Assembly: GCA_002433075.1 (NCBI GenBank)
Contig: DJHM01000002.1
Span: forward strand, 1-39,039
Direction: 5' to 3'
DNA: 39,039 nucleotides
DNA from: Latescibacteria bacterium UBA6620
GTDB lineage: Bacteria > Latescibacterota > UBA2968
Below the pieces are notes generated by a model, which made no database searches, was not told the DNA's origin, and worked only from the letters and a program-made list of their open reading frames with translations. A program made the position numbers and the translations under genes. Within the stretch, counting starts at the first letter, position 1. Every line of letters starts with the position of its first letter. Positions 16,222-23,692 of this stretch are shown here, piece after piece.

Positions 16222-17649
16222 TCAAGTCACAGAATAGCTTCTCAACCCTTCATAGACCGTTTGTACCGCCACCTTGATGACAGCCGTCATCGGCACCGCC
16301 AGCAGCATGCCCATAGCACCGAACATCTGGCTGCCCACAAGCACGACGAAAATCACGATCAATGGGTGGAGATCGACAGCTCGTGCAACGACAACGGGCT
16401 GCACGAACACGTTGTCGAACAGCTGCACCATCAGGAACACACCGATCACCGGCAGGATGGTCGCCCAGCCGAGGGTGGAGTACTGGAGCAGAGCCGAAAC
16501 AGTACCGGCAATGATGCCGATCAGGGGGCCCAGGTAGGGGATGATGTTCGCAACCCCCGCGATCGTGCCCACCACCATGTAGTCACGCAGCCCGATGACC
16601 CAGAGACCGGAAATGGAAAGGGCACTGATGATCAGCACCGACATCACCATGCCGCGGATGTAACCGCCCAGCTGCTGATCGATGCGGTAGATCAGGTTCA
16701 GGACCATCTCGAAATATTTGTTCGGTATGATTTCAATGAACGCTCGCTTGATCGCACGGCCCTCGGCCAGAAAGAAGAAAAGAACGAGGGGCACGATGAC
16801 GACGAAGGTGATCCCGGAGAGGACGCTGCCCAGCATCGCCGGCGTCTCCTTGAGCACGTCAGTCGCCGCTCCCTGAATCTTGTCGCTCACCATCGACGCC
16901 AGATCGACTTTGCCGAGTTTTGGGAAAGCCTTCTGTACAGTGGGCTGCAATTCCTGAATTTGCATCTTGAGTTGAGACATGTACCCCGTCTGTGCCCTGC
17001 CAAAAGCGTGGGCACTGTCGGTCACGGCCACCACGGCCTTCCCGAGATCCTTCAGATGCTGGGGCATGTAGTGCTGGACATCGCGATGCCCGGACAGGTT
17101 TCCACTGACGCGCAGGATCAGGGGTTCGACGCTGGGGTCATCCGACCGTAGCAAAACCGTTCCGATCGCCGGTGACGGCAGATCGGGGGCGAACTCGATG
17201 GAGATCGTGTCTTGCGCACCCGGCGCCAGTTTAAGCGGAACAACTCCATCCTCGACGATGAACGGCGAACTGGCCTCCACCTCGTTGAACGTCACCTCGT
17301 CCCAGCCGCGGTTTGCAATCACGCAATCCCATACAGGACGGTCTCCCAGAATCTGGGTTTTCATGTCGCCCACCCCGGTGATTAGCACCGGGATGAACGT
17401 CGCCACCGCCAGGATGAAAACTCCGATCATGGACACCAGCACCGTGGCCACGGCCGCCATCCTGTTCACACGATGGGACTCAATGTAGTCGACGACGGGA
17501 ACCAGAATGTAGGAGAGCACGAACGCCAGGCCGAATGGCAGGAGGGTACCACGAATCGAGTAGATCACGTATGCTCCGCCCAACAACACACCGGCGATCA
17601 ATACCGCCTGGAGAAATTGGGAGAGACTGAGTTCTTTCTGTTCTTCCAT
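16222..17649 (-). CDS. AI-2E/PerM family membrane protein with inserted ASH-like domain
   Basis: Member of the AI-2E transporter (PerM/YdiK/TqsA) family; substrates vary and the family name should not be read as proof of autoinducer transport. The 475 residues exceed the usual ~340-370. Membrane helices are seen near 13-31, 34-53 and 65-92, then a long loop, then helices near 276-295, 331-352, 357-385, 397-415 and 430-465. Family motifs include PFGLAFVLSYILVPVVDYIE (37-56), NIIPYLGPLIG (368-378) and AVPMTAVIKV (451-460). The loop right after helix 3 holds about 85 extra residues (104-187) that look like an ASH/Hydin-type immunoglobulin-like fold. The start follows the stop of the upstream gene with no gap (TAG ATG). 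Confidence 0.88.
   Translation of the reverse strand: MEEQKELSLSQFLQAVLIAGVLLGGAYVIYSIRGTLLPFGLAFVLSYILVPVVDYIESHRVNRMAAVATVLVSMIGVFILAVATFIPVLITGVGDMKTQILGDRPVWDCVIANRGWDEVTFNEVEASSPFIVEDGVVPLKLAPGAQDTISIEFAPDLPSPAIGTVLLRSDDPSVEPLILRVSGNLSGHRDVQHYMPQHLKDLGKAVVAVTDSAHAFGRAQTGYMSQLKMQIQELQPTVQKAFPKLGKVDLASMVSDKIQGAATDVLKETPAMLGSVLSGITFVVIVPLVLFFFLAEGRAIKRAFIEIIPNKYFEMVLNLIYRIDQQLGGYIRGMVMSVLIISALSISGLWVIGLRDYMVVGTIAGVANIIPYLGPLIGIIAGTVSALLQYSTLGWATILPVIGVFLMVQLFDNVFVQPVVVARAVDLHPLIVIFVVLVGSQMFGAMGMLLAVPMTAVIKVAVQTVYEGLRSYSVT
17089..17340 (-). other. ASH/choice-of-anchor-D-like insertion in the AI-2E permease
   Basis: Codons 104-187 encode a segment with the pattern of ASPM-SPD2-Hydin domains: IANRGWDEVTFNEV, SSPF, LAPGAQDTISIEFAPD, GTVLLRSDDPS and PLILRVSGN. 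With the N-terminus in the cytoplasm, three preceding helices would place it outside the inner membrane. Family assignment is by eye, from the spacing of N-G, LAPG, FAP, SDDP and SG. Confidence 0.65.
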
Positions 17650-18150
17650 CTACGCTTCCGCTCCTGCTGTCTCGGCTTCCAGCCGGACTTCCTTTAAAGA
17701 TCGGTTCGTGCGCCTCAGTCGTTCCGCCACGATTTGCGACAGCTGCATAACGATCTTGACGCCTGATCGAGGGCGTGTCTCGGCAAGCTGCAGGAGGTCG
17801 TCTCGACTCAGAATGAGAAGCTCCGAATCCTCAGCCGCCACGGCTGAGGCCGTCCTCGGGCTGTCGTCCAGAAGCGCCATCTCCCCGAAAAACGCCCCGG
17901 CCCGAATCTCCGTCAGTTTCAGGTGTGTTTCGTCCTTCTCCTGCTGGAAGATTCTGATCGATCCTGATGCCACGACGTAAAGCCCGTCTCCAAGATCGCC
18001 CTGCGAAAAGACCATCTCTCCGGCCTTCTTGTGCATGGGGGTGAGAATTTTCTCGACTTCTGCGAGTTCCCGCCGACCGAGTTCGGAAAAGATCGTGGCC
18101 TGCGCCCAGGCCCTCTCCTGCCGGCCCTTTGAGGATAGGAATTCGAACAC
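17650..18150 (-). CDS. Stand-alone cyclic-nucleotide-binding domain protein
   Basis: Small protein of 166 residues holding one CNB (Crp/PKA-regulatory type) beta-barrel. GEMVFSQGDLGDGLYVVASGSI (44-65, split here for reading) opens the barrel, and the phosphate-binding cassette FGEMALLDDSPRTA (88-101) keeps the Glu and the Arg that contact the cyclic nucleotide, so ligand binding is plausible. A C-terminal helix follows but there is no room for the HTH DNA-binding domain of Crp. It is therefore more likely to act by protein contact. The GTG start has AGGAGG five bases ahead, overlapping the recO stop. Its TAG stop touches the ATG of the AI-2E permease gene, so the two proteins may work together (inference). 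Confidence 0.85.
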   Translation of the reverse strand: MFEFLSSKGRQERAWAQATIFSELGRRELAEVEKILTPMHKKAGEMVFSQGDLGDGLYVVASGSIRIFQQEKDETHLKLTEIRAGAFFGEMALLDDSPRTASAVAAEDSELLILSRDDLLQLAETRPRSGVKIVMQLSQIVAERLRRTNRSLKEVRLEAETAGAEA

Positions 18151-18155
18151 CTTGT

Positions 18156-18161
18156 CCTCCT
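18156..18161 (-). promoter_or_regulatory. Ribosome binding site for the CNB gene
   Basis: Perfect AGGAGG five bases before the GTG at 18150 and overlapping the TAG stop of recO; it fixes the GTG as start. Confidence 0.7.
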
Positions 18162-18966
18162 ACAATGTGCGTTCCGACGCCCAGGGTGTAGCATCGGCCG
18201 CCATGGAGATCCCTCCCGACAACAAACGATCGAGCGCCGCAAACGATCGAGGGGGCCTGTCATTCTCGAAGTGCGCCATCTGAAACGTCCGAAGGACGCG
18301 ACGGGTCTCTTCACGGTCCACCGTATCGAAGGCGTTCATTTCGAAGCGGTCGGGGGTCGCTATCTGGAGCGATTCCAGAAACCGACGCGTCGTCTGGTCG
18401 ATCCACTGGCCAGGACCCTCAACCCTGCGCCCGACGATGCCGCCCGCCTCGGGGCTGAACCAGACGCGCCCCTCGACCAGGGGTTCTCCCGTCATCACGC
18501 ATCCGCTCAGGTGGGGGCGGTAACCCAGGCAGCCAGCAGACTTGAGTTGGAAATACCACAAGGGCAGTTCGAGCTGGTCCGATTCGATCCGGTCGATCCA
18601 CGAGAGCGCATCCAGAGCCGTCTGAAGAAGAATTCCGTTGCGATCCTCTTCGAGCGTCATGTGGTCCAGCAGGTCACAGATCGTACTTGCGAAGGTGAGC
18701 CGTGCGTAGTCCGACTTGATGCTGGAGAAAGGCTCGACGGTGTCCCCTTCGCTCAATGTCTGCAGATCCCGGGCCGGCTTCCGGTAGTAGAGATAGTGTC
18801 CGAATGTAATGGGTTGCAGGCTGGCTCCGAATCGACTCTTGGGACGGCGCGCGCCCTTGGCCGCCAACCGGAGCTTGCCCTGCTCTCGAGAGAATAGCAC
18901 TACGGCTAGACTGCTCTCGGTCATTCGATAGGTTCGCAGCACCAGGCCGTCGACACGAACGATCAC
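18160..18966 (-). CDS. recO: DNA repair protein RecO
   Basis: Loads RecA on SSB-coated single-stranded DNA together with RecR/RecF. The 268 residues begin with the OB-fold signature IVRVDGLVLRTYRMTESSL and RLAAKGARRPKSRFGASLQP, followed by the helical RecO domain with LELPLWYFQLKSAGCLGYRP. In many RecO proteins two CxxC pairs follow; here only one Cys of the first pair remains (SGCVMTGE) and the second reads GGIVGRR, so zinc binding is probably lost. The start is the GTG at 18966, overlapping the preceding stop as GTGA; a longer reading to 19377 runs through the upstream gene and was discarded. Confidence 0.9.
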   Translation of the reverse strand: MIVRVDGLVLRTYRMTESSLAVVLFSREQGKLRLAAKGARRPKSRFGASLQPITFGHYLYYRKPARDLQTLSEGDTVEPFSSIKSDYARLTFASTICDLLDHMTLEEDRNGILLQTALDALSWIDRIESDQLELPLWYFQLKSAGCLGYRPHLSGCVMTGEPLVEGRVWFSPEAGGIVGRRVEGPGQWIDQTTRRFLESLQIATPDRFEMNAFDTVDREETRRVLRTFQMAHFENDRPPRSFAALDRLLSGGISMAADATPWASERTL

Positions 18967-19301
18967 GGCGCCGGGCCCTTTTCTGGCGGGCGGCTTGGAT
19001 AGACCATGTAGACCGACTCGTTTTCCTTCACCATCCCGTATCGCTCCCGCGCGATGCGCTCGATGGTCTTGAGATCCGTCCTGAGAAGCATCGCACGCGT
19101 CGTCAGCGCATCGCTGTCTGCGCGGATCTGCGCCACCTCGGCTTCCAGACGCTCGATGCGCTCCGCCTGGCGCCAGACCCTGAAGATTCCATCCTCCCCC
19201 GCCAGCAACAGATAGGCGGTCAGCGCGACCGGGCTCAGAACCAGCACTTGGGCAAAACGCCTCGACGAGGCTCGTAACCCGTGGTGAGGTCGAAGGTTCA
19301 C
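18963..19301 (-). CDS. FtsB/DivIC-like septum formation initiator
   Basis: Small bitopic cell-division protein that links FtsL and FtsQ/DivIB at the septum. The 112 residues show a basic N-terminal end, one membrane helix (about 17-34: QVLVLSPVALTAYLLLAG), then a heptad-like coiled coil (about 44-83) and the family end motif IERIARERYGMVKENESVYM. The length is normal. GTG start overlaps the proB stop (GTGA at 19298-19301), and its own stop overlaps the recO start in the same way. Confidence 0.85.
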   Translation of the reverse strand: MNLRPHHGLRASSRRFAQVLVLSPVALTAYLLLAGEDGIFRVWRQAERIERLEAEVAQIRADSDALTTRAMLLRTDLKTIERIARERYGMVKENESVYMVYPSRPPEKGPAP

Positions 19302-20449
19302 CGATCGAGAAGAACCAGGTCATCTCGGTGGATGACAGGGTCGCCTGTCGTGTCGTCCAGGATATCTGCGACTTCATGCATCTGACGACCGAGAATTTTT
19401 CTCAATGCCCGATCGTCGTATCGCACGAGACCGCGGGCAACCTCTTTCCCGGCCGAGTCCTCAACACCGATCAAATCACCCGCCTCGAATTCACCCGAAA
19501 CACACTGAACGCCTGGTGGGAGAAGACTCTTTCCGCCACTCGTCAACGCCCGCACCGCGCCCTCATCAATGATGACGGCGCCCTTTCGCCTTGTGTTCGC
19601 AATCCATCTTTTCCGCCCCGGCATCTTCCGGTGCGTAGGCAGAAAGAGCGTACCCAAGGGCTGTCCTTCCAGGATTCCGGTCAGCGAAGCCGTACGACCG
19701 TCCGCAATCACCATCGGTACCCCTGACCGCCCCACACTCTGGGCTGCCAGCAGCTTCGTCCTCATCCCTCCCAGACTCACGGCAGACCCCGCCGCACCCG
19801 CACGATCGATCATATCGGGGGTCACCTCCGACACGATCGGAACGAGTCTGGCCGTGTCCGAGAGCGAGGGATCGTCGGAATAAAGGCCATCGACTGTGGT
19901 AAAGGTAACCAACAAATCGGCTTCCAGCAGGTGGCTGACGAGAGCCGCCAACCGATCGTTATCTCCGACCTTGTTTTCCTCGACAGCCACACTGTCATTT
20001 TCGTTCACAATCGGTACCGCCCCAAACCGAAACAACGTATCCAGGGTGTTCATCGCGTTGACATATCGCCACCGGTCCTCCAATCCGTCATCGGTCAGCA
20101 GGACCTGTCCTGTGGGAATGTCGAAGCGCCGAAACGCGAGTTTCCAGGCGTTCATCAGCAACACCTGGCCGATCGCTGCTGTAGCCTGAAGCTCGGGAAT
20201 CCGCTTCGGTCGATCCTTCAGCCCGAGCCGACCCATACCGGCACCGACCGCACCCGAGGAGACGACGGCCACCTGGACATCTCGACCACGGAGAGTGGCG
20301 ATCTCTTCGGCCACCCGTTCGATGACCTCCAGGTTGAGTTCGTTGTCGTGAACGGTCACCACACGCGTACCGATCTTGAGCACCACCCGTTTCACGTTGG
20401 CTAACAAATCCTGCCTGTCGGCTGTCAGAGCTTCAGCTTGGGTCGTCAT
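19298..20449 (-). CDS. proB: Glutamate 5-kinase
   Basis: Phosphorylates glutamate in the first step of proline synthesis. The 383 residues contain the amino acid kinase domain (VVLKIGTRVV, VSSGAVGAGMGRLG, VNENDSVA, VGDNDRLAALV, GGMRTKLLAAQ) and a C-terminal PUA domain (about 290-370), as in the long form from E. coli. ATG start overlaps the hisF stop (ATGA at 20446-20449). proA is not in the window, while proC lies three genes upstream, so the proline pathway is split. Confidence 0.96.
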   Translation of the reverse strand: MTTQAEALTADRQDLLANVKRVVLKIGTRVVTVHDNELNLEVIERVAEEIATLRGRDVQVAVVSSGAVGAGMGRLGLKDRPKRIPELQATAAIGQVLLMNAWKLAFRRFDIPTGQVLLTDDGLEDRWRYVNAMNTLDTLFRFGAVPIVNENDSVAVEENKVGDNDRLAALVSHLLEADLLVTFTTVDGLYSDDPSLSDTARLVPIVSEVTPDMIDRAGAAGSAVSLGGMRTKLLAAQSVGRSGVPMVIADGRTASLTGILEGQPLGTLFLPTHRKMPGRKRWIANTRRKGAVIIDEGAVRALTSGGKSLLPPGVQCVSGEFEAGDLIGVEDSAGKEVARGLVRYDDRALRKILGRQMHEVADILDDTTGDPVIHRDDLVLLDR

Positions 20450-21240
20450 AATCCAAGATCCAGACGGGGCCGAACGGTAACGCCTCGATTAGCCAGATAG
20501 GTCTTCACTTCGGGAATGCTGTATTGCTCGTAGTGAAAGATCGACGCTGCAAGTGCCGCGCTCGCCTGCCCTCTGTCGAGCACGTCGAACATATGGTCGG
20601 GACCTCCGCACCCTCCGGACGCGACGATCGGCACGTTGACTCGGTCGGCGACGGTCCTCGTGAATACCACATCGTAGCCGTCCTTCGTTCCGTCTGCGTC
20701 GATACTGTTGAGAACGAGCTCTCCCGCCCCCCGCTGGACCAACTCTTCCGCCCAGGCCACAGCGTCCTTTCCGGTCGGAGTCCGGCCCCCATCCACCACG
20801 ACCTCCCACCAAACCCCTTCGGATTCATCTTCCTCTCCTCGGCGGATCGCATCCATCGACCCAACGATCGCCTGAGAACCGAAGCTCCGAGATCCTTCGT
20901 TGATGATGTCCGGGTTCCGAACGGCCGCCGAGTTGATCGACGCCTTTTCTGCGCCCTCTTCGATGATCGTACGAATGTCCTCGAAGGTGCGAACACCCCC
21001 ACCCACCGTAAAGGGGATGAAGACTTCCTCCGATACCCGCCGTACCAGTGCAGCCACGATGTCCCGCTTCTCCGCGGAAGCCGTGATGTCGTAGAAGACC
21101 AGCTCGTCGGCGCCTTCGGCGTCGTAGCGGCGGGCGAGGTCAATAGGGTCGCCCGCATCTTTGTCCGCAGAGAACTTCACTCCACGAACGTTTCGGCCGT
21201 TCTTCACGTCCAGACACGGAATGATCCGTTTGGCGAGCAC
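20446..21240 (-). CDS. hisF: Imidazole glycerol phosphate synthase, cyclase subunit
   Basis: Uses ammonia from HisH to convert PRFAR into imidazole glycerol phosphate and AICAR. The 264-residue TIM barrel has the two catalytic aspartates, D11 in RIIPCLDV and D130 in VGSMDA, plus the phosphate-binding FTVGGGVR and VASGGCGGPDH. GTG start three bases after the hisH stop, as expected for the two subunits of one enzyme. hisA, which usually accompanies them, is not nearby. Confidence 0.97.
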   Translation of the reverse strand: MLAKRIIPCLDVKNGRNVRGVKFSADKDAGDPIDLARRYDAEGADELVFYDITASAEKRDIVAALVRRVSEEVFIPFTVGGGVRTFEDIRTIIEEGAEKASINSAAVRNPDIINEGSRSFGSQAIVGSMDAIRRGEEDESEGVWWEVVVDGGRTPTGKDAVAWAEELVQRGAGELVLNSIDADGTKDGYDVVFTRTVADRVNVPIVASGGCGGPDHMFDVLDRGQASAALAASIFHYEQYSIPEVKTYLANRGVTVRPRLDLGL

Positions 21241-21243
21241 CCT

Positions 21244-21849
21244 TCAGCCTGCCAGGTTTCCGAAATTGCTCAGGATCTTCAACCCCGCGTCCTGGCTCTT
21301 CTCGGGGTGGAACTGGACACCGAACACGTTTTCAGCACCGGCAATCGCCACGTAGTCGATCCCGTAGTCGGTCGAAGCAATGCCATCCTCTTTCCTCGAG
21401 GGCGACACATAATAAGAATGTACGAAATAGAAGAAGGCGCCGTCAGGGACGCCAGCCAGCAGCGGCGTCTCGCGTTGGATGTGAATTTGATTCCACCCGA
21501 TCTGAGGGATTCGCTGACCCTCCGGAAAAAGACACACTTTCCCCGCCAGCAGATCCAGCCCCCGGTGAACCCCCAGCTCTTCGCTCTCCGTGAACAGAAG
21601 CTGCAGTCCCAGGCAGATCCCCAGGAATGGCACGCCCTCGGAGACGGCCTTCACGATCGGGGAGGTCAGGCCCGCATCACCCAGGTTGATCATCGCATCC
21701 CCAAAGGCGCCGACTCCGGGCAAGACAATGCCCCTCGCATTCGCCACCCGGTCCGGATCTGCGGTGATTTCCGCCTCGTGACCCACGCGGGCGAATCCCT
21801 TCTGCACGCTCCGAAGATTGCCCATCCCGTAATCGACGATAGCGATCAC
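21244..21849 (-). CDS. hisH: Imidazole glycerol phosphate synthase, glutamine amidotransferase subunit
   Basis: Releases ammonia from glutamine and channels it to HisF. The 201 residues hold a class I amidotransferase with the oxyanion strand LPGVGAFGDAM, the nucleophile C79 in GICLGLQLLF, and H181 and E183 in FHPEKSQ. GTG start overlaps the proC stop (GTGA at 21846-21849). Confidence 0.97.
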   Translation of the reverse strand: MIAIVDYGMGNLRSVQKGFARVGHEAEITADPDRVANARGIVLPGVGAFGDAMINLGDAGLTSPIVKAVSEGVPFLGICLGLQLLFTESEELGVHRGLDLLAGKVCLFPEGQRIPQIGWNQIHIQRETPLLAGVPDGAFFYFVHSYYVSPSRKEDGIASTDYGIDYVAIAGAENVFGVQFHPEKSQDAGLKILSNFGNLAG

Positions 21850-22667
21850 GATCCGCTCAGTTCCCGCGACCTGTTGGCAGCCGCCTCGACTGCCGACATC
21901 AAGGCGGACCGGAACCCGCCATCCTCGAGCGCACGAATGCCCGCGATCGTCGTGCCTCCAGGAGATGTCACACGTTCCTTCAACACCGACGGAGATTCTC
22001 CCGTCTCCAGAACCATGCGGGCTGCCCCCAGCACGGTCTGTGTCGCCAGCTGCTGTGCGACGGGTCTGGGCAGGCCAGCGCGAACGCCCCCGTCAGCTAG
22101 GGCATCGATCAGCACGAACACGAACGCCGGACCACTGCCCGACAGACCGGTCACCGCATCCATCTGCGACTCATCCACCCGAGCCGTAAGACCGACAGCG
22201 CCGAGCAAGGTCTCGGCTTGCTCAAGATGGGCATCCGTCGCGCCCTTCCCTCCGCACAAGGCAGAGGCAGCCGCCCCCACCTGGGCCATGAGATTCGGCA
22301 TCGACCGAATGACCGCCACACCATCCGGTACAACTGCCAATAGCCCCTCGGTCGTCACGCCAGCCATGATAGAGATCACCGTCGACGTTGGACGAATTCG
22401 CTCCGCGAACGGCTCCACGACCCCCCTCCACACCTGCGGCTTCAACGCCAGCAGGATCACGGCAGCCTCCTCGACGACCGTCGATGCATCGTTCGAGATG
22501 TGTACCCCCAGCCGATCCCGATGCGAGGCCAGGACCTCCTCATCCAGGTCGACTGCTGTAACCGCGTCGGGACTCAACACACCCGATTCGACCGCACCCG
22601 TAAGAATAGCCCCACCCATGTTCCCGGCACCGATCACGACAACCTTCTTGCTTTTCAGGTTAGCCAT
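21846..22667 (-). CDS. proC: Pyrroline-5-carboxylate reductase
   Basis: Reduces pyrroline-5-carboxylate to proline with NAD(P)H, the last step of proline synthesis. The 273 residues have the Rossmann motif VVVIGAGNMGGAIL near the N-terminus, the ALKPQ loop, SIMAG, RSMPN, and the C-terminal signature DAVTGLSGSGPAFVFVLIDAL followed by RVTSPGGTT. The ATG at 22667 is chosen because AGGTGG lies five bases ahead; a GTG three codons upstream sits inside that Shine-Dalgarno. It is ten bases from the ilvE stop. Confidence 0.95.
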   Translation of the reverse strand: MANLKSKKVVVIGAGNMGGAILTGAVESGVLSPDAVTAVDLDEEVLASHRDRLGVHISNDASTVVEEAAVILLALKPQVWRGVVEPFAERIRPTSTVISIMAGVTTEGLLAVVPDGVAVIRSMPNLMAQVGAAASALCGGKGATDAHLEQAETLLGAVGLTARVDESQMDAVTGLSGSGPAFVFVLIDALADGGVRAGLPRPVAQQLATQTVLGAARMVLETGESPSVLKERVTSPGGTTIAGIRALEDGGFRSALMSAVEAAANRSRELSGS

Positions 22668-22672
22668 GGGTT

Positions 22673-22678
22673 CCACCT
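22673..22678 (-). promoter_or_regulatory. Ribosome binding site that decides the proC start
   Basis: AGGTGG five bases before the ATG at 22667, partly overlapping the ilvE stop codon; it argues against the in-frame GTG at 22676. Confidence 0.55.
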
Positions 22679-23607
22679 CACCCGCCCACGAAAGTCAACC
22701 ATTTGTGCTTGTCTTTCGCCGTTCCATCCGTGATCCCGAAAAAGGCGTCCTGTAACTGCTTGGTCACCGGACCGCGAGTCCCGTTGCCGATCGGAATATG
22801 GTCGATCTCCGCGATGGGCGTAATCTCAGCCGCGCTGCCTGTGAAGAACACTTCGTCTGCGATATACAACGACTCCCTCGGGATCGCCCTCTGAGTCACC
22901 GTAAAACCGAGATCCCGGGCGAGCGTGATCACGGAGTGTCGCGTAATCCCGGGAAGAATGGAGGAACCACTCGACGGCGTATAGATCGCGCCATTCTTGA
23001 TCATGAAAATGTTCTCTCCACTGGCCTCGCTTACGTAGCCTGAACTGTCGAGTGCGATCCCCTCCGAGTACCCGTCCGCCATGGCCTCCAGCTTAATGAG
23101 TTGCGAGTTCATGTAGTTCGCACCGACCTTGGCCAGTGAGGGCATGGTGTTCGGCGCTAACCGGTTCCACGAGGCCGTCCGGACCGAGGCGCCTTTTTCG
23201 AGTGCTTCCGCACCCAGGTATGCGCCCCATTTCCACACCGCCACAACGACGTCCACGGGGCACGGCGTCGGATCCACGCCCAGACTGCCGTATCCACGGA
23301 ACGCAATCGGCCGCACGTAGCAGGAGGCCAGTTCATTGATCCTGATGGTCTCGCAAATCGCAGAAGTCAGCGTCTCTTTTTCGTGCGGAATCGGCATTCT
23401 GTAGATCTTGGCCGAATCGTAGATCCGGTTCACGTGGTCGGTCAGACGGAAGCACGCCGGGCCGTTCGACGTTTCATAGCACCGCATCCCCTCGAACACG
23501 CTCGAACCGTAGTGGACGACGTGAGAAAGTACGTGAATCTTCGCATCGTCCCAGTCAACATGTTCTCCATTGAACCAGATCTTCTTCGCTTTTTCCATCG
23601 GGGGCAC
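22678..23607 (-). CDS. ilvE: Branched-chain amino acid aminotransferase
   Basis: PLP enzyme that makes leucine, isoleucine and valine from their keto acids. The 309 residues align along their length with class IV aminotransferases: IWFNGEHVDWDDAKIHVLSH, GSSVFEGMRCYE, the PLP lysine K160 in PSLAKVGANYMNSQ, E194 in SEASGENIFM, and EVFFTGSAAEITP. The GTG at 23607 is used because AGGAGA lies seven bases ahead and the N-terminus then matches the family; the ATG at 23598 is the alternative. 85 bases separate it from recJ. Confidence 0.95.
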   Translation of the reverse strand: MPPMEKAKKIWFNGEHVDWDDAKIHVLSHVVHYGSSVFEGMRCYETSNGPACFRLTDHVNRIYDSAKIYRMPIPHEKETLTSAICETIRINELASCYVRPIAFRGYGSLGVDPTPCPVDVVVAVWKWGAYLGAEALEKGASVRTASWNRLAPNTMPSLAKVGANYMNSQLIKLEAMADGYSEGIALDSSGYVSEASGENIFMIKNGAIYTPSSGSSILPGITRHSVITLARDLGFTVTQRAIPRESLYIADEVFFTGSAAEITPIAEIDHIPIGNGTRGPVTKQLQDAFFGITDGTAKDKHKWLTFVGG

Positions 23608-23614
23608 GGGATTG

Positions 23615-23620
23615 TCTCCT
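23615..23620 (-). promoter_or_regulatory. Ribosome binding site for ilvE
   Basis: AGGAGA seven bases before the GTG at 23607; spacing to the alternative ATG at 23598 would be 16, too long. Confidence 0.55.
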
Positions 23621-23692
23621 GATTCGAACGCGGCAGCCTCTACCCGGCCGCCGGATTCCTTACGAGGGGGAACGGTTGGGCGTCAGCTCTGA

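Noticed and set aside
18967..19377. Upstream extension of the recO frame
   Set aside because: Lies inside the FtsB-like gene and proB in another frame; the GTG overlapping the FtsB-like stop gives a normal RecO.
20524..22755. Open frame of 743 codons on the plus strand
   Set aside because: It runs antisense to hisF, hisH, proC and part of ilvE, all clear genes, and its translation is low-complexity Arg/Pro/Ser-rich with no family resemblance.
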